Positions 21,373-29,625 of a stretch of 64,000 nucleotides of DNA are shown piece by piece. Each line of letters opens with the position of its first letter. The stretch's first letter is position 1. The stretch is from the NCBI GenBank assembly GCA_015056625.1, contig SVFY01000006.1, positions 62,001-126,000 on the forward strand, read 5' to 3'. The translations under genes were made by a program, and so were the position numbers. The notes beneath the pieces were generated by a model, which was given only the letters and a program-made list of their open reading frames with translations, was not told the DNA's origin and ran no database searches. The DNA comes from Butyrivibrio sp. GTDB lineage: Bacteria; Bacillota; Clostridia; Lachnospirales; Lachnospiraceae.

Positions 21373-22452
21373 GTGAGCGAACAGGCTACTAAGAAGATCG
21401 TTCTTACAGGTGGCGGAAGCGCAGGACATGTAACACCTAACATCGCCCTGATCCCAGCCCTTAAGAATGCAGGATTTGAAATATATTATATTGGTTCCTA
21501 CAACGGTATTGAGAAGAAGCTTATTGAGGATTACAACATTCCATATTTTGGAATATCAACAGGTAAGCTTCGAAGATACTTTGATCCCAAGAACTTCTCT
21601 GATCCATTCAGGGTAATGAAGGGATTTTCAGAGGCAGGTAAGCTTCTGAAGAGGATCCAGCCTGACATCATTTTTTCAAAGGGCGGTTATGTAAGCGTTC
21701 CAGTAGTGAGGGCTGCAAGCTTTTTGAAGATTCCTTATATAGTTCATGAGTCAGATATGACACCGGGTCTTGCCAATAAACTCAGCATGTCAGGAGCAAG
21801 GAAGATCTGCTGCAATTTCCCTGAAACCATGAGGATCCTTCCAGCAGAGAAGGCTGTTCTTACAGGAACTCCAATAAGGGAGGAACTTGGACAGGGCTCC
21901 AAGGAGGCAGGAAAGAAGCTCTGCGGATTTGAAGATGACAAGCCAATTCTTATGGTAATAGGCGGAAGCCTTGGTGCACAGTCAGTTAATGAGACTGTAA
22001 GATACGCACTTCCAAGACTCCTTCCACACTTTAATGTTGTTCATATCTGTGGAAAAGAGAAGATGGATAACCTGAAACTTTCTGTTCCAGGCTACAAGCA
22101 GTTTGAATACGTTAAAAACGAGCTTAAGGATATCTTTGCAATGGCGGATATTGTTGTATCAAGGGCTGGTGCCAACTCAATCTGTGAGCTGCTGGCACTT
22201 AAAAAGCCAAATATCCTTATACCTCTTTCCACCAAATCAAGCAGAGGCGATCAGATGCTGAACGCAAGAAGCTTTGAACAGCAGGGATTTTCAATGGTCA
22301 TCGACAATGACGATCTTGATGAGGACATCCTGGTTGAGACAATTGGAGATCTTTACAACAACAGAGAAAAATTCGTGGAAGCCATGAGTAAGAGTAATCT
22401 TCACAGCGCAACAGGCACCATAGTGAAGATCATTTTGGAAGAAATACAGTAA
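21373..22452 (+). CDS. murG: UDP-GlcNAc--undecaprenyl-PP-MurNAc-pentapeptide GlcNAc transferase MurG, GTG start
   Basis: GT28-family enzyme that turns lipid I into lipid II on the inner face of the membrane. The 359-residue protein has the N-terminal glycine-rich loop TGGGSAGHVTPNIAL, the lipid-binding region with FSKGGYVSVPVV, and a C-terminal donor site with GGSLGAQSVNE and SRAGANSICELLALKKPNILIPL. It starts with GTG at 21373 behind AAGAAGGAAA. It is far from other cell-wall genes, and the protein is of the type found as an isolated murG in Clostridia. Confidence 0.92.
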   Translation: MSEQATKKIVLTGGGSAGHVTPNIALIPALKNAGFEIYYIGSYNGIEKKLIEDYNIPYFGISTGKLRRYFDPKNFSDPFRVMKGFSEAGKLLKRIQPDIIFSKGGYVSVPVVRAASFLKIPYIVHESDMTPGLANKLSMSGARKICCNFPETMRILPAEKAVLTGTPIREELGQGSKEAGKKLCGFEDDKPILMVIGGSLGAQSVNETVRYALPRLLPHFNVVHICGKEKMDNLKLSVPGYKQFEYVKNELKDIFAMADIVVSRAGANSICELLALKKPNILIPLSTKSSRGDQMLNARSFEQQGFSMVIDNDDLDEDILVETIGDLYNNREKFVEAMSKSNLHSATGTIVKIILEEIQ

Positions 22453-22468
22453 CAACAGGAGCAACATA

Positions 22469-22711
22469 ATGACATACAAGACAAAGGGAACCTGTTCAAC
22501 CCAGATAGATCTGGATGTGGTTGACGGGATTGTTAAAAATGTGAAGTTTACAAACGGATGCAATGGAAACCTTCAGGGCATCAGCAGACTCGTAGAAGGC
22601 ATGAAGGCTGAGGACGCCATTTCAAAGCTTCGTGGTATAAAGTGCGGATTTAAGAATACCTCATGCCCTGATCAGCTTTCATACGCTATTGAGCAGGCTA
22701 TGGCAAACTAG
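22469..22711 (+). CDS. TSCPD-domain protein (TIGR03905 type)
   Basis: Eighty-residue protein of a small family of uncertain function, related to the TSCPD domain found at the C-terminus of some ribonucleotide reductases. The family hallmark appears as KNTSCPDQLSYAIEQA, and cysteines also occur in KGTCSTQIDLD, TNGCNGNLQG and GIKCGF, which may bind a metal. It follows murG after 16 bases with the ribosome-binding site AGGAG, so it is probably cotranscribed. Confidence 0.85.
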   Translation: MTYKTKGTCSTQIDLDVVDGIVKNVKFTNGCNGNLQGISRLVEGMKAEDAISKLRGIKCGFKNTSCPDQLSYAIEQAMAN

Positions 22712-22779
22712 AATTGTCACTATCGGATTTACTTTTTACCTTTTGATTCGTATAAACAACTATAAAGGAGAAAAAAGTT

Positions 22780-23325
22780 ATGTCTGAGATGAACGATTTA
22801 TTACGTAAAGAAAAAACCAAGAACACCACCGTGTTCGATACAACCAAGAAATCTGAGTATCTCCCCCAGGAGATGGTCAATCCCTACGACATGCAGGGCT
22901 CTATCCAGGCGCCTCCTCCAGTATTTGAAACCAAGAAAAATGTCAAGGTCAAGTACAGTGCAGAAGACATGAAGGCTCTTGGCAAGCTTACAGACAATAT
23001 TGAAAAGATCAATATTGATGATATCAATGTCAAGGATGATGAGAGCATACACAGGTATGATAAAAAGCTTGTGGAAATGACAAGGACATTAAAAGAGTTT
23101 GATAACATGTCCAGGATCTTCCCTGATTTCTTTAGAGAGCTTCCAGCTTCAAGAAAGAAGATTGTGGGAGAAAAGATAACCAAGATGCGCAGGATCTACG
23201 AATTCTGTCTTCTTAATAACAAACGTATTGAGGAGGATGAAGTTCTGCACTACAAGCAGACTGAAAGAAATATTGAGAATCCTCCGGACAAGCCACCAGT
23301 AGATAATTATGGATCTGAAACCTGA
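22780..23325 (+). CDS. Hypothetical protein, 181 residues
   Basis: I do not recognise this family. The product is charged, with no membrane segment or signal peptide. The N-terminal half is Pro/Lys-rich and likely flexible (MQGSIQAPPPVFETKK). Residues about 65-160 look alpha-helical, with RYDKKLVEMTRTLKEFDNM and KIVGEKITKMRRIYEFCLL. The C-terminal tail has PPDKPPVDN. It has a good ribosome-binding site (AAGGAG) and its own terminator, so it is probably real. Confidence 0.75.
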   Translation: MSEMNDLLRKEKTKNTTVFDTTKKSEYLPQEMVNPYDMQGSIQAPPPVFETKKNVKVKYSAEDMKALGKLTDNIEKINIDDINVKDDESIHRYDKKLVEMTRTLKEFDNMSRIFPDFFRELPASRKKIVGEKITKMRRIYEFCLLNNKRIEEDEVLHYKQTERNIENPPDKPPVDNYGSET

Positions 23326-23335
23326 TGAATACATA

Positions 23336-23374
23336 AAAATGGCGCTGCACGTATATGATGTGTAGCGCCGTTTT
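23336..23374. terminator. Bidirectional terminator
   Basis: Stem GGCGCTGCAC (23341-23350) with GTGTAGCGCC (23360-23369), one G-U pair, flanked by TTTT on the plus strand and by TTTTT on the minus strand. It lies between the convergent hypothetical gene and reverse rubrerythrin gene. Confidence 0.85.
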
Positions 23375-23385
23375 AATTTTATATA

Positions 23386-23928
23386 TTATCCGAAATATCT
23401 CTTAAGGAGACCAGCAAAAGCTTTGCCGTGCCTTGCTTCATCTCTTCCAATCTCATGAACAACGTCGTGGATGGCATCAAGGTTGAGCTCTTTTGTTCTC
23501 TTAGCAAGATCAGCTCTTCCCTGAGTTGCTCCATATTCTGCCTCAGCTCTAAGCTCAAGGTTCTTCTTGGTGGAATTTGTAAGATCTTCGCCAAGGAGCT
23601 CAGCGAATAGTGCTGCATGCTCAGCTTCCTCCCAGGCTGCCTTCTCATAAAAGGCACCAATCTCTGGATAACCCTCTCTTATAGCAACTCTTGCCATTGC
23701 AAGATACATACCAACCTCTGAACATTCACCATTGAACATCTCGCGGAGAGACTGCTTAACATCATCAGGAGCGCTGCTAGCTACGCCAAGAACGTGCTCG
23801 CAAGCCCATACCTTCTCGCCGTCTTCCTGCTTGGTGAATTTCTCAGCGGGAGCTTTACACTTAGGGCAGAACTCCGGCGGCTGATCTCCCTCATGAATGT
23901 AACCACAAACCTGACATACCCATTTCAT
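23386..23928 (-). CDS. Reverse rubrerythrin (N-terminal rubredoxin domain, C-terminal ferritin-like di-iron domain)
   Basis: Anaerobe-type peroxide/oxygen-scavenging protein. Unlike classical rubrerythrin, the rubredoxin-like iron site comes first: Cys5, Cys8, Cys21 and Cys24 in MKWVCQVCGYIHEGDQPPEF and the following CPKC. The ferritin-like four-helix domain follows, with Glu-rich helices (NGECSEVGMYLAMARVAIRE, WEEAEHAALFAELLGE, RDEARHGKAFAGLLKR). This order is that of the reverse rubrerythrins described in Clostridium. The start at 23928 (180 residues) is preceded by AAAGGAG; a longer frame from 23976 adds 16 residues unlike the family. It is divergent from rpiR. Confidence 0.92.
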   Translation of the reverse strand: MKWVCQVCGYIHEGDQPPEFCPKCKAPAEKFTKQEDGEKVWACEHVLGVASSAPDDVKQSLREMFNGECSEVGMYLAMARVAIREGYPEIGAFYEKAAWEEAEHAALFAELLGEDLTNSTKKNLELRAEAEYGATQGRADLAKRTKELNLDAIHDVVHEIGRDEARHGKAFAGLLKRYFG

Positions 23929-24031
23929 AGTACAAATCTCCTTTCTTGCGCTTAGCGCCAATGCATCTTTATGCATTATCGTATCGGTGTCTTAATTTAG
24001 CATAACATATTGGAAACTAAATTCCGTGAAT

Positions 24032-24050
24032 TTTATAATTATTTTATAAA
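24032..24050. promoter_or_regulatory. Inverted repeat in the rubrerythrin-rpiR spacer, candidate operator
   Basis: Perfect repeat TTTATAA (24032-24038), 5 bases, TTATAAA (24044-24050). It resembles PerR-type AT-rich boxes but with a different spacing. It lies about 105 bases upstream of the peroxide-defence gene and about 115 bases upstream of rpiR. Confidence 0.35.
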
Positions 24051-24163
24051 AGACTTAGCATTTATTTGAAAATTTATTTCATTCCAGAGGTTAATAAGAG
24101 TTATAATATTTATATGCTAGATTAATTTATCCACTTTTCGAAAACCTATGGAGGGTGCATTTT

Positions 24164-25033
24164 ATGAATATAGTCAGTGAGAAAATAAAGAGTCATTACG
24201 ACACGCTCCCTGCTTCAGAGAGGCTTGTTGCAGACTATGTCCTTGAGAACAAGGATGCTCTTTTCCAGCATCCCATAAAAGAACTGGCAACTCTTTCCGG
24301 AACAACACAGGCTGCCTGGACCAGATTTGCTCAGGCAATTGGATATACAGGACTTAAAGACCTTAAAAATGCATATTATGCAGAGGCCAACACCACTCTG
24401 GAGCAGACAGATAAAGGAGGTCCAAAGATTGCCTTTAAAGATGTGAATGAATATACATCTCTTCAGTCAATTGCCGACAATATCTGCGCTACAAGTGTAC
24501 AGGCCGTGCAGACAACCTACAGACTCTTTGACGCTGGAACCTTTAGCGAAACAGTATCCGATATTGTAAAAGCAAAACAGATACAGGTTTTTGGCGTAGG
24601 TACTGCCAGCGTAGCAGCCTATGACTTATACTGCAAACTCCGTAGAATACACTACAATGTGGTATTCAACCATGATCATCACATGAACCTGATGACAGTA
24701 TCTCAGATCGGTCCAGAGGACGCTGCCATCTTCTTTAGTGACAACGCCAAAAACACGGAGATCATGCAGCTCTTTTCTATTGCAAAAGAGAGAAAAGCTG
24801 TTACAATAGCAGTTACAAAGCTTGGAAATAATGCTCTTACAACGGGATGTGATCATGTTTTATTTGCAACATCACCTGAGATAGATAAAAAGAGCGGAAT
24901 CACAAGTTCAAGATTTGCACAGCTTTTCATTGTAGATACGCTCTACACTGCAATTGCTAACAGAGACTATGAGAACATTAAAGGTTATCTTAAGAGTTCC
25001 TATGATGTTTTCCACGACACAGCAAGAGAATAA
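24164..25033 (+). CDS. MurR/RpiR-family transcriptional regulator
   Basis: Regulator of 289 residues. The N-terminal helix-turn-helix domain covers about residues 1-77 (LPASERLVADYVLENKD, then ELATLSGTTQAAWTRFAQAIGY). A C-terminal SIS domain follows (KQIQVFGVGTASVAAYDLYCKLRRI and later VTIAVTKLGNNALT), which in this family senses phosphosugars. The start at 24164 has GGAGG nine bases upstream. It is followed by luxS after 18 bases, an uncommon neighbour, so it may control the luxS-mtnN pair or respond to a methyl-cycle or sugar metabolite. Confidence 0.88.
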   Translation: MNIVSEKIKSHYDTLPASERLVADYVLENKDALFQHPIKELATLSGTTQAAWTRFAQAIGYTGLKDLKNAYYAEANTTLEQTDKGGPKIAFKDVNEYTSLQSIADNICATSVQAVQTTYRLFDAGTFSETVSDIVKAKQIQVFGVGTASVAAYDLYCKLRRIHYNVVFNHDHHMNLMTVSQIGPEDAAIFFSDNAKNTEIMQLFSIAKERKAVTIAVTKLGNNALTTGCDHVLFATSPEIDKKSGITSSRFAQLFIVDTLYTAIANRDYENIKGYLKSSYDVFHDTARE

Positions 25034-25051
25034 TTAAAGGAATGGGTTTAT

Positions 25052-25531
25052 ATGGAAAAAATAGCAAGTTTTACTGTTAATCATCTCGACCTTGAGCCGG
25101 GAATCTATGTTTCCAGAAGGGACAAGGTTGGCCAGGAGACAATAACAACATTTGATCTGAGGATGACAGCTCCCAATAAAGAGCCGGTAATGAACACAGC
25201 TGAGATTCATACTCTTGAACACTTAGGTGCTACCTTCCTTAGGAATGATCCCGAGTACAAGGACAAGACCATCTATTTTGGACCTATGGGCTGCAGAACA
25301 GGCTTTTATGTTGTTCTTGCAGGAGAGCTTGATTCAAAAGATATTGTTCCTCTTATTACGAGAATGTTTGAGTTTGCCAGAGACTTTGAGGGTGAGGTTC
25401 CTGGAGCCAGTGCAAGAGATTGCGGCAATTACCTGGACATGAACCTTGGTATGGCTAAGTATATCGCAAAAAGATATTTGGATAATACTTTATACGGAAT
25501 CGATAATAAACATCTTGTGTATCCAGAATAA
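25052..25531 (+). CDS. luxS: S-ribosylhomocysteine lyase LuxS
   Basis: Splits S-ribosylhomocysteine into homocysteine and DPD, the precursor of the signal AI-2. The 159-residue protein has the metal-binding His53-x-x-Glu56-His57 (HTLEHLG) and the catalytic Cys124 in ARDCGNY. It is followed after 16 bases by mtnN, whose product makes the LuxS substrate, so the two form a methyl-cycle operon. Confidence 0.97.
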   Translation: MEKIASFTVNHLDLEPGIYVSRRDKVGQETITTFDLRMTAPNKEPVMNTAEIHTLEHLGATFLRNDPEYKDKTIYFGPMGCRTGFYVVLAGELDSKDIVPLITRMFEFARDFEGEVPGASARDCGNYLDMNLGMAKYIAKRYLDNTLYGIDNKHLVYPE

Positions 25532-25547
25532 AGAGGAGTTATAAGTA

Positions 25548-26243
25548 ATGAAAATTGGAATAATCGGTGCTATGGAGGTAGAGGTTGCTACCTTAAAGAG
25601 CCAGATGAACATTAAAAATGTTGTTACCAAGGCCTCAATGGAGTTCAACGAGGGAACCATTGGAAACACAGAGGTTGTGATAGTCAGAAGTGGTGTTGCC
25701 AAGGTAAATGCTGGAATCTGCGTCCAGATCCTTGTGGATATGTTCAACGTAACTCATGTGATCAACACTGGTGTTGCAGGGTCATTAGATGCCAGGATCA
25801 ACATTGGAGATATCGTTCTTTCAACAGATGCATGCTATCACGATGTTGATGCGACAGTCTTTGGATACAAGAAGGGTGAAGTTCCACAGCTCGGAATCCA
25901 TGCTTTCCCAGCTGATGATTCCTTAAGAGAAGCTGCCAAGGCTGCTATCAAAAAGGCTGCTCCGGATCTTGGAGTATTTGAAGGAAGGGTATGCAGCGGA
26001 GATCAGTTTGTATCTTCTCCAGATGTTAAAAAAGCTATCATCGATGAGCAGGGCGGAATGTGCACTGAAATGGAAGGGGCAGCAATTGCCCAGGCCTGCT
26101 ACCTTAATAAGATTCCTTTCGTCATCATCAGAGCAATCTCTGACAAGGCTGATGGCAGTGATATTGTGGATTATCCTGTATTCGAAGAGAAGGCAGCCAG
26201 AGACTGCGCAGCTCTGGTAAAAGAGATGATCAGCTCACTTTAA
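25548..26243 (+). CDS. mtnN: 5'-methylthioadenosine/S-adenosylhomocysteine nucleosidase
   Basis: Removes adenine from MTA and SAH; the product of SAH cleavage feeds LuxS. The 231-residue length is normal. Motifs are KIGIIGAMEVEV at the start, NTGVAGSLDARINIGDIV, the substrate-binding EMEGAAIAQACYL near residue 173 and the catalytic aspartate in RAISDKADGSD. It lies directly after luxS and is followed by a strong terminator. Confidence 0.96.
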   Translation: MKIGIIGAMEVEVATLKSQMNIKNVVTKASMEFNEGTIGNTEVVIVRSGVAKVNAGICVQILVDMFNVTHVINTGVAGSLDARINIGDIVLSTDACYHDVDATVFGYKKGEVPQLGIHAFPADDSLREAAKAAIKKAAPDLGVFEGRVCSGDQFVSSPDVKKAIIDEQGGMCTEMEGAAIAQACYLNKIPFVIIRAISDKADGSDIVDYPVFEEKAARDCAALVKEMISSL

Positions 26244-26246
26244 TGA

Positions 26247-26283
26247 GGATACTCAGACCAAAATGATCTGAGTATCCTTTTTT
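26247..26283 (+). terminator. Rho-independent terminator of the rpiR-luxS-mtnN unit
   Basis: Perfect 11-bp stem GGATACTCAGA (26247-26257) with TCTGAGTATCC (26267-26277), followed by six T residues. Confidence 0.9.
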
Positions 26284-26311
26284 GTATGAGATGTATATTT
26301 TTTCAATTTGC

Positions 26312-26340
26312 TTGATACAAGCAGGCACATCTGCTACACT
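26312..26340 (+). promoter_or_regulatory. pgi promoter
   Basis: TTGATA (26312-26317), 17 bases, TACACT (26335-26340) with a TGC extended -10 in front. The expected start point is near 26347. Confidence 0.65.
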
Positions 26341-26350
26341 TTAAGGCGAA

Positions 26351-26366
26351 TTGGAAACGTTTTCCT
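26351..26366. promoter_or_regulatory. cre-like operator in the pgi leader
   Basis: TTGGAAACGTTTTCCT matches the catabolite-responsive-element consensus WTGNNARCGNWWWCAW at all but one position and is a near-perfect palindrome around CGT. It begins a few bases after the predicted start point, a position suited to repression or roadblock by CcpA or another LacI-family protein. Confidence 0.5.
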
Positions 26367-26393
26367 ATTTTCATAAACGGAGGTTTTATTATA

Positions 26394-27974
26394 ATGGCTA
26401 ATTGGAACAATCTCGACACACTCAAATCTTTCCAGAATCTTTTCAATATCTCTAACGTTGATATAGCCGAAGAGATGGCTGGTACAAACGGCGCTGAAAG
26501 AGTTAAGAAGTACTCAGTACCTATGGCTGCAGGTCTTTCTTACAACTATGCTTCCAAGGAAGTTAACGATGAGATCTTAGATGCTCTTAAGGCACTTGCT
26601 TCTGAGGCTGAGCTTTCAGAGAAGTTTGAAGCTCTTTACAACGGCGAAGTTATCAACACAGGAGAAAAGCGTCTTGTACTTCACCAGCTTACAAGAGGTC
26701 AGCTTGGCGATAAGGTCATGGCTGATGGAGTTGACAAGAGAGAGTTCTATTTAAATGAACAGAAGAGAATTGCTGAGTTTGCAAACAAGGTTCACTCTGG
26801 CGAGATCACAAATGCCAAGGGCGAGAAGTTTACAACAGTAGTTCAGATCGGTATCGGTGGATCAGACCTTGGCCCAAGAGCTATGTACCTTGCTCTTGAG
26901 AACTGGGCTAAGAAGAACGGATGCTTTAAGATGGATGCAAAGTTCATCAGCAACGTAGATCCTGATGATGCTTCTGCAGTTCTTAATTCTATCGATGTTG
27001 CTCACTCTATATTCATTCTTGTTTCTAAGTCAGGAACAACACTTGAGACTCTTACAAACGAGTCCTTCGTAATAGACGCTTTAAAGAAGCAGGGTCTTGA
27101 TGCAGGTAAGCACATGATCGCTGTAACATCACAGACATCACCTCTTGCTAAGAGCGATAACTACCTTGAGGCTTTCTTTATGGATGACTACATTGGTGGA
27201 CGTTACTCTTCGACATCAGGAGTTGGCGGAGCAGTTCTTTCACTTGCTTTTGGTCCTGAGATCTTTGCAAGATTCCTTGATGGCGCTGCAGCTGAGGATA
27301 AGCTTGCAACAGAAAAAGATCTTCTTAAGAACCCAGCTATGCTTGATGCCCTCATCGGTGTTTATGAGAGAAACGTACTTGGATATGACAGTACTGCTGT
27401 TCTTCCATATTCTCAGGCACTTAGCCGCTTCCCAGCTCATCTTCAGCAGCTTGATATGGAGTCAAATGGTAAGAGCGTAAACAGATTTGGCGAGCCAATC
27501 GACTATGTAACAGGGCCTATCATCTTTGGCGAGCCTGGTACAAACGGACAGCACTCCTTCTACCAGCTCCTTCACCAGGGAACAGACATCATTCCTCTTC
27601 AGTTCATCGGCTTTAAGAACAGCCAGCTCAGGAACGATGTGGATATCCAGGGCAGCACCAGCCAGCAGAAGCTCTGCGCTAACGTTGCAGCTCAGATCGT
27701 AGCATTTGCCTGCGGAAAACAGGATGATAACCTCAATAAGAACTTTGAGGGTGGACGTCCTTCAAGCATCATCATTGGTGATGAGCTTACACCTGAGGCA
27801 CTTGGAGCACTTCTCTCACACTTCGAGAACAAGGTTATGTTCCAGGGCTTTGCATGGAATATCAACAGCTTTGACCAGGAAGGCGTTCAGCTTGGTAAGG
27901 TACTTGCCAAGAAGGTTCTTGCTCACGAGACAGACGGAGCACTTGCTGAGTACGCTAAGCTTCTTAATATCTGA
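26394..27974 (+). CDS. pgi: Glucose-6-phosphate isomerase
   Basis: Glycolytic isomerase of 526 residues. Family motifs are VVQIGIGGSDLGPRAMYLAL near residue 148, the phosphate-binding SKSGTTLETLTN near 212, GGRYSSTSGVGGAVLSLAFG near 267, GEPGTNGQHSFYQLLHQG near 377 (with the catalytic Glu and His) and the C-terminal SFDQEGVQLGK with the catalytic lysine. It stands alone between two terminators, with its own promoter and a cre-like site in the leader. Confidence 0.97.
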   Translation: MANWNNLDTLKSFQNLFNISNVDIAEEMAGTNGAERVKKYSVPMAAGLSYNYASKEVNDEILDALKALASEAELSEKFEALYNGEVINTGEKRLVLHQLTRGQLGDKVMADGVDKREFYLNEQKRIAEFANKVHSGEITNAKGEKFTTVVQIGIGGSDLGPRAMYLALENWAKKNGCFKMDAKFISNVDPDDASAVLNSIDVAHSIFILVSKSGTTLETLTNESFVIDALKKQGLDAGKHMIAVTSQTSPLAKSDNYLEAFFMDDYIGGRYSSTSGVGGAVLSLAFGPEIFARFLDGAAAEDKLATEKDLLKNPAMLDALIGVYERNVLGYDSTAVLPYSQALSRFPAHLQQLDMESNGKSVNRFGEPIDYVTGPIIFGEPGTNGQHSFYQLLHQGTDIIPLQFIGFKNSQLRNDVDIQGSTSQQKLCANVAAQIVAFACGKQDDNLNKNFEGGRPSSIIIGDELTPEALGALLSHFENKVMFQGFAWNINSFDQEGVQLGKVLAKKVLAHETDGALAEYAKLLNI

Positions 27975-27997
27975 TAATAGTAAAAATACTTTCAAAA

Positions 27998-28026
27998 GGC
28001 GTTACACTTTAGGTGTAGCGCCTTTA
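27998..28026 (+). terminator. Rho-independent terminator of pgi
   Basis: Stem GGCGTTACAC (27998-28007) with GTGTAGCGCC (28013-28022), one G-T mismatch position, followed by TTTAT. Confidence 0.7.
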
Positions 28027-28093
28027 TCTTTGTTAAAAAATAGTAGAATTCTCTGAAAATATGATATACTAAGATAAGGTTTAGGGGGACATA

Positions 28094-29605
28094 ATGCGAT
28101 TCCGTACAAAACTCTTGATAACGTCATTGGCAATCGTAGTCATTCCGCTAATTCTTTCATTTGGTACATACCTGGCTTTGGGTCGCTATCTTGTCAACAA
28201 GCAGCAAGTAGGGCAATCCTTTACTGCGATTGATTATGGAATGGTATCTGACCCCGGTGGAACCTTTGCGGAGATGACAGATGATCTGGTAAAAGAAATT
28301 GCCATCAATATGTTCATAGATCCGTATATTTTGGAGCGTGAAGAGTATTTGGAGGAGCTGGATTCACAGATTGCCTCCAGGTATTCATTTATCATTGTAA
28401 AAAAAGGAAATGATGTATATTACGTTGCCAACAGGGATAGAGCCAAGGCTGTTATCTCAGAACTTCCAGGATATGGAAATGGCATCGAGGGTATTTACTA
28501 TACACCTTCAAGGCACCTTGTCAGACAGATAGATTTCACGTTTTCTGATGGATCAAGGGGAAGCCTTTACTTTATCTCAAGTATCAGAACAGCACTTACA
28601 ACATCGATACTGATTTACATGGCAATAGCCATTATCCTCATTCTGGCACTTACCAGTGTGCTTCTTACCATGTGGATCGGACGAAGTTTCTTCAGACCAA
28701 TAAATGAGCTCAATATTGCCATGCAGCATATCAAGGACGGCAATTTTGACTTTATACTTCCTACAGACGTCAAGGAAAAGGGCGAGATCGGGGCCATGTA
28801 CCGCAACTATGAGGACATGAGACTAAGGCTTAAGGAATCCGCCGAAGAAAAGATCGAGAGGGAGAAGCAGAACAAAGAGCTTATAAGCAATATCTCCCAC
28901 GACCTCAAGACGCCTATCACTGCTATCAAGGGGTATTCCCAGGGCCTTATCGAAGGTGTTGCGGACAATCCTGAAAAGCAGATGAAATACATAAAGATCA
29001 TTAACTCTAAAGCTAATGATATGAACAACCTGATCAATGAACTGACGCTCTATTCCAGCATTGATAACAACAGGATCCCATACAACTTTGTTAAGCTGAA
29101 TGTGGCAGATTATTTTGGCGACTGCATAGAGGAGATTGGTGCAGATCTTGATAGCAGAGGCATCAAACTCAATTATTCAAACCTTACATCGCCTGATACT
29201 CAGATAGTGGCTGACCCTGAGCAGATCAAGAGGGTTATCAATAACGTAGTGAGCAATAGTGTCAAGTATCTCGGAAGGGATGATGGCACAGGAGAGATAG
29301 ATATCCGCATACTGGATGAAATTGATTCTGTAAGAGTTGAGCTTGAGGACAATGGACGAGGAATCGCTCAGAAGGATATTCCAAACATATTCGACAGATT
29401 CTACAGAACAGACTCCTCCAGAAACTCTAAGCAGGGCGGAAGCGGAATAGGTCTTTCCATTGTTAAAAAGATAATTGAAGATCATGGCGGATATATTTGG
29501 GCTACCAGCCATGAGGGTGAGGGAACCTGCATGCATTTCGTACTCAGAAAATTCATTGATTATGCAGACGGTTCAGACACAGTTACGGTAGAACATGAAA
29601 CTTAA
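28094..29605 (+). CDS. Membrane sensor histidine kinase
   Basis: Sensor of a two-component system, 503 residues. It has TM1 at about 7-29 (LLITSLAIVVIPLILSF), an extracellular domain to about residue 170, and TM2 at about 172-195. A HAMP linker (FRPINELNIAMQHIKDGNFD) follows. The HisKA box is NISHDLKTP with phospho-accepting His near 268, and the ATPase has EDNGRGIAQKDIPNIFDRFYR and GGSGIGLSIVKKI. It is coded with its regulator 20 bases downstream, kinase first. The signal is not evident from the sensor domain. Confidence 0.93.
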   Translation: MRFRTKLLITSLAIVVIPLILSFGTYLALGRYLVNKQQVGQSFTAIDYGMVSDPGGTFAEMTDDLVKEIAINMFIDPYILEREEYLEELDSQIASRYSFIIVKKGNDVYYVANRDRAKAVISELPGYGNGIEGIYYTPSRHLVRQIDFTFSDGSRGSLYFISSIRTALTTSILIYMAIAIILILALTSVLLTMWIGRSFFRPINELNIAMQHIKDGNFDFILPTDVKEKGEIGAMYRNYEDMRLRLKESAEEKIEREKQNKELISNISHDLKTPITAIKGYSQGLIEGVADNPEKQMKYIKIINSKANDMNNLINELTLYSSIDNNRIPYNFVKLNVADYFGDCIEEIGADLDSRGIKLNYSNLTSPDTQIVADPEQIKRVINNVVSNSVKYLGRDDGTGEIDIRILDEIDSVRVELEDNGRGIAQKDIPNIFDRFYRTDSSRNSKQGGSGIGLSIVKKIIEDHGGYIWATSHEGEGTCMHFVLRKFIDYADGSDTVTVEHET

Positions 29606-29625
29606 TAGAAAGGCAGAGAGGGTGT

